DNA of 64,000 nucleotides from Calliopsis andreniformis (lineage: Eukaryota; Arthropoda; Insecta; Hymenoptera; Andrenidae), in the NCBI RefSeq assembly GCF_051401765.1, contig NC_135069.1:10518501-10582500 (forward strand), in the 5' to 3' direction. A model generated the notes under the pieces. The model saw only the letters and a list, made by a program, of their open reading frames with translations. It was not told the DNA's origin and did not search any database. This document shows positions 37,001 to 48,200 of the stretch, one piece after another; the first letter of the stretch is position 1, and each line of letters starts with the position of its first letter. The position numbers were made by a program, and so were the translations under genes.

Positions 37001-38132
37001 TATTTCTTTGCCTAACGGCAAATCTGCTCCAAAAATTTTATAGATCTAAGATACTCCAGAATCTCTTCCCTTAAGAATGCCGAAGACTGTAAAAAAATAT
37101 TCCTAAAATATGCAGAGGAGACTTACTCTCGATTAGATATGATTCAACGCAGAGACAGGTGCCCGATCCCAAGCAGTTGCTTTGATCAGCATTGATTCAA
37201 TTAAACGTTTAATCACAACAAAGCCGAGTCTTTACAACCCCTTCGAATCATCCGTGAAATCCTGCTGGTTTGGTGTTCAAACATCGTTAGCAATGTATCC
37301 TCCCCTGGATGTTTTTATCGTTAGGCGAAACGAAGGCGTTGGAAAACGAGAACGATTGTTGCGGGCACGTCATTTGAGTTCTATAGAGCGAACTGCAACC
37401 GCGGGATCGCGCCACAACATCCTCTTCTAGAGGGAGAGTTCCAGCTCTCCATAGGAGGGCAAGAATCGCGATTCAGCCTCGAGTGGAGCTGTAAACGCAT
37501 TCGCGAGCCAGTAAATTTCGACGGGTGGTCAAATGGACGTAGGGCGGGAATGAAACGAAACTGAATTGAACAAAAGAGAAAGGCAGAGATTAAACAAGGG
37601 TCAGGGGTTAAGAGAAAGACAGAACTGAAGGAAATGATGGTACATATTTAAAATTTTAGAAGAAGTAAATGTAGATTTAATATGCACGCTCATAGAATCT
37701 AGATAATTGTTTCAGAGTGGACTTTGAAAATCTTAAGTTTATACAATATAGGCAATAATAAGAGAATGAAAGATAAGAACGTAGGCAGTACTTGATAATG
37801 GTTAGAGTAAATGGTAGGACAATAATAAACAATTCTTTCATGACATATTGTGATAAAATTTGGTGAAATTTACTATTCCGTGAGAAAATTTATAGAAAAG
37901 AGAGGAATTTTGATAACTCGTTAACTGGCTGAGTTTATGGGGGGAATACAATTTTACATTGGTTGTTCGTAAAACCATCTGACAAGTCCTGGATAAATTT
38001 TATTTCAGTTGAAAATGAAAAAATTTAAAGTTGTATTTAAGTTCTTCTTTCTTACAATTAATTATGTAGTTAAAAAGTACAGAACAGATCGATTTATTTC
38101 AAATAATAATTTTAAATAGCAAGTTATAATAC
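34046..38132 (+). other. Start of a very long intron
   Basis: Begins with the GTAAGTCTATCTTTTGT donor. No downstream exon could be recognised. Mostly AT-rich, with GC-rich blocks at about 35930-36480 and 37140-37570. The 135-codon frame at 35562-35969 is AT-driven and unrecognised. If the donor is used, no identified acceptor closes the intron inside this window, implying an intron of up to about 30 kb or more. Confidence 0.4.
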
Positions 38133-38270
38133 TGTTTACTTCCTCTATTTCAAAACTTGAAAATGAAGTTACTTTAGAGAATATTTGCATATTTTATTTG
38201 GTCATTTGGTCATGCGAAATAGCAAAATTTAACTTTTAAAGTTATTTTTGAAATAAGAGGAAATCTGCAG
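38133..38270. repeat. Imperfect palindrome (about 138 bp)
   Basis: TTCCTCTATTTCAAAA on the left (38140-38155) matches the reverse complement of the right arm, TTCCTCTTATTTCAAAA, with one inserted base. Pairing continues inward through GAAGTTA/AAAGTTA and ATTTGCAT/ATTTCGCAT to a centre at about 38191-38211. Weaker similarity extends outward (ATGTAGTT on both sides, to about 38065 and 38355). It is more decayed than the palindromes at 13755 and 54489. AT-richness lowers certainty. Confidence 0.5.
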
Positions 38271-38734
38271 AACCAAAAAGTTAAAACTCTATTTTCTAAT
38301 AGCCAGAATTTACTTTAGTTCACATCAGATGAAAGCTAGTTTCTGTTAGAACTACATTTTCAAAATTTTACTACTGTTTTTGAAATAATTACCTACGTGA
38401 TGTTACGTTACATGTAACAAAACATGGTCGCAGTTTAGATTTATATTCTGAGGAACTTTATAAAATTGTCTCAATTCAGAGAAAAAAATGTACGAAGAAG
38501 TTGACCAAATTAACACAAATGGTATTTAAAAGACGTTCTAATTCAAATTCTAATAATTTAAATACAATCACAAAAGAAAACTTCTGTCTACTATTACTCA
38601 CAAATAGTATAAAAAATTCTACTCTTATCTTTACTTCTACCAGATTACGGAATAGTGATGAAGTTAGAATTTGAGAGATTCCCAACAATAATTTAGTCAT
38701 TCCCTTGGTTGGAAGAATGCCCATCAATTTTTCC

Positions 38735-39320
38735 TCGTTAGCGCGGCGTTGATGAACGGAAGTACCACCTCCATAACTTTCCCATGTCCGTTCTTCTGCA
38801 TGGTAAATCGCTCGGAAACGCGCGTTCTAAACGTCACAGTTACTCAGGAAGAATGCGTCGCGGCTTCCGAAGTGGCTGGAAACGCAGAGGAGAATCGCGC
38901 GGCGACGGCAGGCGTAAAATTCATGGTACGCGTCGGCCGGCGTTTCCCTTCACCTCCTCTTCAGCCGACATCGACCGGATATTTTCGTCTCTTTACGAGG
39001 ATGCGAGAGTCGCGGTGTATTTTTGCCTTCGGTGTATGTTTTACCCCGTCACAGCCGACGGTATCGTCCATTTCATTCCCCCGTGACGAGTCTCCTCCTA
39101 AATGTCCAACGAATGCGCTTCTTCACGACGTATTTTCTCCTGATTCGAAATTTGCGACCGACATCGACGTCTTCTTCACGGCGCAGCCGTGTTCTCGTCG
39201 GAGTCCTCGAAACTGAAAGATTATCGTAAACTTCGTTGTTTGTTTTGCTTATGTTTTGAAACAAACACGACGCGCGATCTGGACGAGCAGTTTTTGATTC
39301 GACTGCAGTTTATCTTGGGA
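38735..39320. other. GC-rich island
   Basis: CpG-rich block with long plus-strand frames in three registers (the longest 38749-39216, 155 codons, starting from TTG). No domain, splice pairing or family resemblance seen. Candidate enhancer. Confidence 0.4.
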
Positions 39321-39371
39321 CATCGGTTGTGTATCTCGTAATCTGTATGAGATTTTATGTAATTTTATTAT

Positions 39372-39942
39372 TTGGAAAGGCAAATCGAATTAGAATTATT
39401 GAAGATGTTGGAAAAATTGTAGTTTCAGGCTTAAATTGTTCTAATTTGCTGTTTTATGGAAATTCTAAATAGAGTTGTAATAATTCTCAGATGTGAAATT
39501 TTAATTTTTTTTATTAATTAAATAAAAGCCCTCTCCATTTCTGTTCAAAATTGATTTTTTGATTGTTGATAAATTGAATCCTCTAGAAGTTAGCACATAA
39601 CTATGTTCATATAAGAGTTTCGTGTAGTTCCATATTTGATTATAAATAATATAAATTATAAGGAGGCAAATTGTATTAGGAATATTGAAGATAGTGGAAA
39701 AATAAAAACTTTAGACTTTGATTTATAGAGAGTCTAAATTGTCCTGATTTATTTTTTATAGAAACTGTAGTAGAGATTTAACAATTTTCAAAAGTCTTAG
39801 TTTTTTTTTATTAGTCACATACGCATAGGTTCTCTTGCATCTATTTTTAAAATTGATTTTTGATTGTCGATTAATTAATTCTTCCGAAATTTAGCACACA
39901 ACTACTTCCACATGTGAGTTACGTGTAATTCCAAATTTGTTT
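39372..39942. repeat. Imperfect tandem duplication, about 290-bp unit
   Basis: Copy 1 (about 39372-39640) and copy 2 (about 39658-39942) align along their length. Matching landmarks are GGCAAATCGAATTAG/GGCAAATTGTATTAG (39379 and 39665), AAAATTGATTTTTTGATTGT/AAAATTGATTTTTGATTGT, TTAGCACATAACTA/TTAGCACACAACTA and GTAGTTCCATATTTG/GTAATTCCAAATTTG (39624 and 39925). The offset changes from 286 to 301 bases through indels. No coding potential. An old segmental tandem duplication. Confidence 0.85.
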
Positions 39943-42900
39943 CCACGTTGTATTCAATCGTTTGCATATCTAAGCAATTTTTGAAATCGATTTTATCGAA
40001 AATAAAGCTTCAAACGAAAAACTTTACATCAAATTCATTTCTTATTCTTTTCGCGCAAATTCACTATCTGCTCAGCTGAACTACGGTTTCATATCCACTT
40101 TGTATACCATACGAATTCCTTTCACATGAATTCCTTTCATGTGCTATACAAAATCGAAACAATCTGAAACATTTAACAATGGCTCCACCTTTCTTTTCAT
40201 AACTCACGTTGCTACTCCTTGCCTACGTCACCTGCATCACTCCTTTCCTGCATCACAGTTCAGAGATCGGTCCATTAATAATCACGTACATAGTCCTAAG
40301 TAAGAAACAGTTCCTCCGTATGTTCTTTATAACAGATCGCAGTTCAATACACACGTGATGAAAGCGAGCGACGATTCATCCTGGGATCCGACAGGCCAAT
40401 GATATTTGCATTTTCTGGCACAATCACGCCGTTACTCGTTGCTCATCGACAACGATCGACGATCGAGCGGACACTTCCTGGGGATCGGTGAATGCAATCC
40501 AAGTGTACTTGCCGATTGCAAATACCGGACGCTTGTCGTTTCCCTAGCGAACGCTCCGCGTGTAACACTCGCCGAGCTGTCCATGAATACGTTATATCCG
40601 TTGTACCCTGTAACGTCTATGATTTAAACCTTTGTTAACGCGCGTCTCGTCTCGGGGAAAAATAAGGGACTATTCAATGCTCAATTCTGGCAGAGAAATT
40701 CGTTGGAACGAATCGATTCGAAGCGAACTGTAAGGAATAAGCGATGGTATAAAAGATACTACATAATTGATTTTAGACCTTTTCCTCTGAAGGTCTCGCC
40801 TATTCGAATCCCGAGTTGAGTATTCAGGTTTTGTATATGTAAATGGTTTGAAATGGTTTGTCACAAACCGTGAAATGGTTTGTCTTGTTTCGTTTTTTAT
40901 TTATTGGAGAAATTTGTCACTTATACGAAAGTATTTTCATGGTATAAATGATCGAGGTTTAGTTGCAGGGAAGCGAGATTTGAACAAGTAGCAAGGTTCG
41001 TGTGATTATCGAGGTATTGGGTGTATCTTTGGTATCAGGTGCTTTTATGCTGAAATCTATAGGAACTTTTGGATTTATATGTTACTTATAATATGTTTTA
41101 TTATTATATGTTTTCATCATAAACATATTATTATGTTTTGGACTCTATCCCTTTTCACTCGATTCTCGATTTGTCCCTTCTAAAGGACTAAAATAGAAAA
41201 TTCATAACCTCTAAGAGCAGTTAGTTAATCTATTCAGTGCTGGGTAGAAGTTCTCAATAATCTCTTTCAAAGTTTGCAGAGATCTTGTAGCTTTGTATAT
41301 TGTCAAATTTTGTTAACAATAATAGGTGTTCAATACGCAGTTGGCATCCCTAGTGTCAAACTGGATAACTCTATGACTGTAAGGCAGAACTTAAAACCTT
41401 TATTGAGATCTAGAATATTGAATTTATTATTTATAAAAAGAAGAAAGTGCATCGAAAGAACATTTTCACATAAAAATAAGAGTTCAAGAAGACACAAATC
41501 CACAAAACAGTATCTATTGAAGTTAAAAACTTTAAACTTCAATATCTCAAAAACAATAAATGTCTTAGGTCATTTTGCCTTACAATGACAGAATTATTCT
41601 CCCAGCTGGTTTCGTTTAGCATTATCTGTATTATTAGACCATCAGCTTATCATACTTATCAACATAATAAAACTACAAAAAATTGGATTCGATTTACTTT
41701 GAGTAAAATCAGCACTTGCACTTTTCATTAATCTCTATTGCCAATAAGACCGCATTATTTAATAAAAAAAGTCTCAGTTGCCTTGATTTTCATATCAGCA
41801 GAAAATTTCTTGCACCCTTTATTACTCCAGATTACAGTTCATTAAAAACTGACCGTAGCTTTTCTCGCGCCGCATTATCGCAACTGGCTGAAATATAGCG
41901 CGAGCCATTAGGGCGTCTGTTCTGTCGTAGAACTTGTTTCTCAAACGCGAAGCCGAGCACATTTCCCTGATCACCGGAGCTTGTTCCCCGCGCACGATCG
42001 AACCGAAAAGCCTGAATAATCCTGCTGTCCCCGAGAGAGGAGACCCCCACAATCATCCGAGCATCGACACCGAGGCCTTCCCCCGGCGCATTTTTAAGTC
42101 GAACGTATTCTCAGCTGTTGGACTGGAAAGAAGAGAGGATAGTAAGGAGCAAAAAGTCCGAAACCGATTCCCTTATCTTTGGACGAACGCGAGCATGGAA
42201 GTTCCAGATTCCCGGGGAACTCGAGCACCGAGCGAACGTAACGTCAGGTAAATCGGATACCTGGTCGTCCTTAGGAATTTTTATCACGATCCGGCCCCAC
42301 GCACCGTTCGTGGGAGGAAAATCTGGTCCCGCGCAGACAATGAACGCACGCCCGCGTCCCGTTTATGAATCTCTTCATCGCGTGGGCCTGAGATCGCCGA
42401 AGCGAAACTCAGAGACGGAGAATAGTACCAAAGATGCGGGCTGTTATCTGCTTGCGTTCAACCACTGCCACGGGTGACCGTTTCGCGCCTTCGACTGATC
42501 GAAACATCAGCTTTTTTATCGATAGTGAATTCTCTATTGAGATTCTTTGGTGATACTCCAGGTAGTCCTTGTGAAGTTTCAGTTGCTTATAATGTGATTT
42601 AATATGGCGTGGCACCTGTGTGACTCTGTTTCTATAAAAAATGGTGGCAAGTGATATGAAAAAATAACTTCTCTGTTAAAGGATCTTAAATTTAGGATTT
42701 TAAATCTACTATGGTAGATTTGTACTTGCAGAGATACTGCGCAAATATTATAGTATTAAAAGTTGTATCTTTAATTAGTTTGTGTTTCCTAAGTTAAATA
42801 GTTCATATGCGTTTCAAAAATACAGAAACGTTCTTTTAAATAGAACTGTGGTACAGAGTATGCTATATGATTTTGATAATGTAACAGGAAAAAATGGGTG

Positions 42901-43535
42901 TCCCTTCGTATGAACTATCTAGCTGAGGGGATAATCGTGAATATTTTTCATATCAGACACTGAAAGTTAGGTTAGCACAAACACGCTGACGTCGACTATA
43001 CCGAGGGTTAAAAATGTTTAAAGTTTTACTAGCGCTAATCGAACAATTGCTCCTGACACCAGCACCTTTCGATTTATCTTCTGGGAAGTTCTCTTTTCAC
43101 GATAGATACGATTACGTTCGACTGGTGAAGAGATCGATTTGTTTGTTATTCGATAACTATTCTTGGACTGCTAAGGGTGATATCATGTTGTGATACTGTC
43201 ATAGAGTTTTTTTAGCATCGTTGCATTTTATTGCAACTACCTATGGCGACAGTTGTTCTGGCGACAGAATGTATATTAATAGGATGGAACATGGAATCTA
43301 ATTGAATTTTTGTGCTTGTTAATAACAATTGTAAGAAATTTAATTTATAAATTAAGATGTGCCTATAACAAAATCTCCGCGCAGCTTTATTCCTTATTCA
43401 GATTTTATAGACACTCATATGTGTTCTAATTGGAGCTAAATATTTAACCCACTCTGCTCAAAATCACTACAGTAAGAAAATTTCAGTTTCTAAGGCTTTC
43501 AAGCATTCCTCCAACATTTACGTAAACCACGGAAA
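39943..43535. other. Alternating AT-rich DNA and GC-rich islands
   Basis: GC-rich blocks lie at about 40200-40640 and 41860-42500. A TATAAAAG box at 40747 lacks an initiator. AAATGGTTTG occurs three times (40841, 40851, 40873) around a GGTTTGT/ACAAACC dyad. A possible donor, AACGTCAG/GTAAATCGG, is at 42247 at the end of a GC-rich open segment, but no reliable acceptor can be assigned. An 8-bp hairpin, AAATCTAC/GTAGATTT, is at 42702-42721. Confidence 0.4.
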
Positions 43536-44240
43536 CAGTCATGCTTTGAACTTTCAGACCCTTGCACAATCGGAGCAAAGACAAGCAACCACAATAGCGT
43601 CGACACAAATCCTGAAAGGGACTCTAACACGTAGTTCGCTTCCAGAATCCCTCTGTACAGCTCCCTCGCCTTTCTCTTTGACTGAACGTCAGAGAAAACC
43701 GAGAATTCGTTTAAGAAAAAATCTCAGCCGATTTTTAAGAAAGCCCTATCGCGTATTCCTCCAGTGTCTCGGCTCGAGGCGTGTTGCGCGTGTAAAAACG
43801 GGAGTCGATTTGTCAGCGAGGAGGGATCGCGATGTACACGGTAGGAGCTCGTCGAAGGAAGACGTTCCTCGAGCCTCCCGCGTCCTTGTTCCCCCTTAAC
43901 CACTCTCTTTCCTACCCTTTAGCGCGAATAGAAAGCCGCGGGGCGATACGAAGCGCACGCGCGATTTATCATTGGCGCGCAGTCCATTGATAAATTCCAG
44001 GCATTCATAACGCCACGATGCGCGTCGTACACGGCCGCGCTACGAGCACCAGAGACATACGATACCTGAGCACGATACGATACCAGGCGATACCGAGCTT
44101 CGCGTACACCACAGCCCAGGGGGGACGGTTTGTACCCACTACCTAGACACTGGAGTACACGCGGCGAGCTGATAACGAGAGAACCGAGAAATTCACTAAC
44201 AGACCGAGCTGGCTTCCCCTTTTAACGTTTTGTGGGGAAC
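43536..44240. other. GC-rich island with dyad and GATACC cluster
   Basis: A CpG-rich block. ATTTATCATTGG (43964-43975) and CCATTGATAAAT (43984-43995) form an 11 of 12 inverted repeat around eight bases, giving paired GATA-type (TTATC/GATAA) and SOX-type (CATTG) cores. Several GATAC(C) strings cluster at about 44059-44096. The 117-codon frame at 43546-43899 is unrecognised. Reads like an enhancer; function inferred. Confidence 0.4.
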
Positions 44241-44500
44241 TGGCTTTGCAGAGTCCTGTGATTTTCGTATTTTGGTTACAGTTTTATGAGGCAATGGATT
44301 TCAAGCTGGAGTTAGTAGAGCAGTTAAAAATGGAGCATTAAATCAAAAGTTTTTAATGATATGTAGACAAGATATCAGGCTATTCAGTACTTTGTTAGCT
44401 AATAAATGTCAGTTACTTTCCTCCTGTTTTTCAAAGTTGAGAAATTTAAAGAAAATAATATATATCATAATTGGGGAGCTTTGAACAAAAACGACTCTTG

Positions 44501-44880
44501 CTAAAGACGATTTTTTAATAATAATACATTGTAGTGGTCAGAAACGAGATTAGACATAGTGGAACCTATTCCATCAAATTTGCAATATGTGTATTTACAA
44601 TCTGTAATGAATATTTTGTTAAAAAGGACATTAGACAGCTCAACAAGAATTAAAGGTGCTACAGTACTTTCTTTGCTCTTCGAGAAAGACACAAAAATTG
44701 GCAAGGGTTGTTTTTGTTATGACATATAGCAGCTAAACAAAGAAATTCATGTTGATGACTTTCAAAGAATTTAATATGAGCAGTAAAATAGCGAAACCAA
44801 GCTGTAGAACCAAGTTCTAGGATTGACCTAAGCAGTGTACAATATATTAGTTTAAGGATCCTCATATCATTGAATACCTA
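44501..44880 (-). mobile_element. Decayed LINE reverse-transcriptase fragment
   Basis: On the minus strand, from about 44880, the translation reads FNDMRILKLIYCTLLRSIL, then ELGSTAWFRYFTAHI and ESHQHEFLCLA. This matches the pattern seen just after the reverse-transcriptase core of jockey-like non-LTR elements (LK-LYCSLVRSILEYGS-W-PY...IE-VQ--FLRFA). A frameshifted continuation (ILVELSNVLFNKIFITDCKY) resembles the following helix-rich segment. Stops and frame changes show it is dead. The catalytic part, the 5' end and the 3' tail are missing. The family assignment is from recall of the motif pattern only. Confidence 0.6.
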
Positions 44881-45075
44881 GAAATTCTCTGAATAAGTTT
44901 ACATAATAATATTCTTATATTTCTGTAAAAGACACAAACCATGATGGAATAGAAGATTGATGCACTTTTTTGTTGTTTACAAACGTTACTAGTATAATAA
45001 TACAAGTTGTCTCACAGTTTTTCTTTTGACACTTTTCAGTATATTCTAGAAGTGAAAATAAGACTTAGGTAAATA

Positions 45076-45249
45076 CAGTCAGACCTTTCAATTTGAATCT
45101 CAAGAGAACAAACATAGATTTAACAAACATAGATTTAACAAACATAGATTTAACAAACATAGATTCGATTTACATAGGTTTGCATAAGGATAAAAATTTC
45201 TGTAATTATATAGGTTCAAAGGAAGACAAATCGAACTTTTAGAGGACAG
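45076..45249. mobile_element. Possible Tc1/mariner (pogo/Tigger-type) MITE
   Basis: Begins after TA with CAGTCAGACCTTTCAATTTG and ends with CAAATCGAACTTTTAGAGGACAG followed by TTA. The reverse complement of that end (CTGTCCTCTAAAAGTTCGAT) loosely resembles the left end. A CAGTC-type terminus next to TA and internal GATTTAAC-type repeats recall pogo/Tigger MITEs. The terminal match is imperfect, so the boundaries and class are tentative. Confidence 0.35.
45107..45165. repeat. 15-bp tandem repeat, about four copies
   Basis: AACAAACATAGATTT is repeated at 45107, 45122 and 45137 without change, with a fourth copy from 45152 lacking the last T. The array lies within the possible Tc1/mariner-type element. 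Confidence 0.95.
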
Positions 45250-48200
45250 TTATTTATTGTGTCCGCAATTTCCGCATGATCTATTGCCTGACTGCTACTT
45301 GCTCTTGGCGCCTACAGGCGTTTAAGTAATCAATGGAATACCTACGTGTGCTGAACGTCTATAGGAAAATTGATAGGGGTGTAAAATTTCCGCACATACC
45401 ACAAACAGAGTAATTCATCAATTATGTTCAAAGAATTAATTTGCATTCATGGGCATGGATTTACAAAATTTCTGGTGTTTTTATACCAAAATGTAAGACT
45501 GTTAAAGTGTTAACAAATTAATATAGCTTAGTTCACTAACCGCCTATTTAGTCCTCTATAACTCTGTTTCTTTCATGAGTAAAAAAAATGTATGATGTGA
45601 AACTAGCAAATATTAACCTTCAGCTATGAATTAACAATTAGTTCAAAAATTTCGAAGGATTTATTCCAAAAAAGTGGTTTAAAACTTTGAAGTTATAATG
45701 GATAGAATATCTGTATACCTATGCATAATATATATATAATTTAATTTCACACAAAAAGGAAGAGAAGAGGTGTGCCACCAAGTGGCCTAAAAACAGAATA
45801 AGAGAAATATATTAGTAACTACGTGATTTCAAGATGCTATGGCGTTCTAGAAAGTTATAATGTTCAAACATGTAATATCCTCGTTCTATAATCAGACACA
45901 AAAAAAATTGATTACTTATCAACAATATGAAACACAGTTTTGCGTTTAAGAAATAAGAAGAAACAAGTCCAATCTCTCGCAATCAATCAAGCAAACCAAA
46001 TCACATTTTCTACAGTAATTAATTTTTTTCCTAAACTATTTCCCTCGAGAATTCCCAAGCAGACAACTGGATTCATCAAACCAATGAAATTCAATAGGTT
46101 CTCAACAATCCGAAAGGGGAGGCGCGACTTTCACGCCAATTGACTGCACCAGCTTGGTCCGTCTGGCACGAAAAAGCCTAATCAGCTTAACGAGACAATT
46201 AGCCGATGATAGCCGCCGATAAATCCCAGTCTGTTTTGTCTGCTTTGAGCTGCATATCACAGAGAGATTAGAAATGAGATTACCCTGGCCAAATATTTCT
46301 CATGGTCCTATCTTGTAAATATTCATTATCATAGCGGCTTCTTTGACACACGACGAACGTTCATGGAAATTGAAAGACAATCCTTGAAATAACGTTCGTA
46401 TTATACGTGTTACCAAAACAATACTCTTTGATATTTATTACGGCCCAGTATACGCGATGACGTTTTGAACGTCCATCACTCGACGCTGCTTGGCAGCCAA
46501 CTGGAGATAATTGGCGGAACCGTGGTGTGAAGTCGGCTTTTCTAAGGAAATATTAGGTCTAGGAGTTAGCCAGCACACAGATTGAGACCCGGAACACGCG
46601 GGAAACGTGTACGCCACGTGGCCAGACTTTCCTTGGCCAAACAGATTTATGCCGGTGTTGTCTTTAGTCCGCAAACACAGGAATACCGTGCTGCAACCAC
46701 TTCCGCCCGCTTTAAATCTCCATGTCGTGCGCACCGTTTCGGAGCATGGCGTTTCACACGCTGGGTAAATATACTTGGGGACGTTTCACGAGGTTTGTTT
46801 AAACGATTTGGCAGGAACGATACAAACGGTGAGCCTGAAAGGGAGTTTTGTGCATAGGTAATTATTGGGGCATTGTTCATTGTTTTTTGAATATTCAAAG
46901 TCAGATTTTAAGTGAAAGTCATATTTTAATTGAATTTGTTTCTGAAATTTGAATACATAAAGTATATTATGAGTACAGAGTTCGATAGGTATGTTGGTAG
47001 GGTATAACATGTAAGATTATTTTAACCTTACTTTAAAGCAATTTAAGAAATGACTAGAGATGATTATAGGTACCTGAATTTATTTGTTTAACGAAAAAGG
47101 TTGATCTTCTTAATTTGAACAAAGAGTTCAGATTTTTTATTTATGGGTACTATGTGTTAAATTAACTTTGAAAATATAGGTACCTATATGATTGCAGTAA
47201 AAAAAATCTAATCCATAATTAGAAACGTCCTCAATATATTTTTGAGTCCATAAATGTAAAGATAATTAAAAACAGTGTAATTTATTCTGTTTTTATGTTG
47301 ATATTAAATTTTAGTGCAATAGAGTTGATCCGCCATTATCTATTCTAGGCTGTTTAAAAACAAATTAAAAATTATTAAAATGAAGTAAAATTATACAGCG
47401 CACGATGACGAAGTTTTGGTTTATTATTTAAATTCTATACACTGATTAAAAACTTAAACTATAATAATCAGTTATAAGAAAGTAGCGGTTATTTTATGTC
47501 TACCAGAATTTTAACGTACTTTGCGCTAAGTTTATGCTAATGCTAAATTTATAAATATACTCATTAGTATAGAAGTCACCAATAATCCTAGTACATCTAA
47601 AAAGAACAAGTAAGAAAGTAAAAAATGTTCTCCTCTTGTTTTTTCATTCAACTTCAAAGTATTTTTCTCGAGCTTTTTCCAAACCTATTCAAAAACTCGA
47701 AACTTTTGAGCACGTACTTATATATCACTAAACAATACACATCATACTATACTCCATTTACAAACGAAATTCGTCCACACTCCACAACTAAAGATTCTCC
47801 ATTTTCCCTATTCCAACAATTACAAACAATAACATCGAGCTTTAACAAAGTACTATAAAACGAGAAGGCATTCAATACTTATCCCACAGAAAGAATAACA
47901 ATCAAGTATGTAGGTACCACAAAAGCAAAAAAAAAAAAAACAGAAACAAAAAAGAAACAGTAGGTACACATATCAAAGATATTCAAGTCTCGCTGGCCCA
48001 TCCGGAAGCCCCAGAATCGGCCCAACAGAAAAAAAGAACACGACAAGATGCCCATGAATCGATCTTACAGTTTGCCCTGAGAAAATAAGAAAAGAAGAAT
48101 CTGCGTTTTCTCAGACAACAACGCGTCCTCCGTGCTGGATTCAGAATATAGGGAGCGACGGTTCGAGAACGGGAACGCAGTAGGGTTGAAAGTGAACAGA

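Noticed and set aside
38749..39216. 155-codon plus-strand frame
   Set aside because: Starts from TTG in a GC-rich island, overlaps other open frames, and has no recognisable domain or splice pairing.
47910..47970. Poly-A run between two GTAGGTAC strings, as if a retroposon with target duplication
   Set aside because: Nothing lies between them except A-rich sequence, and GTAGGTAC-like strings are frequent in this window.
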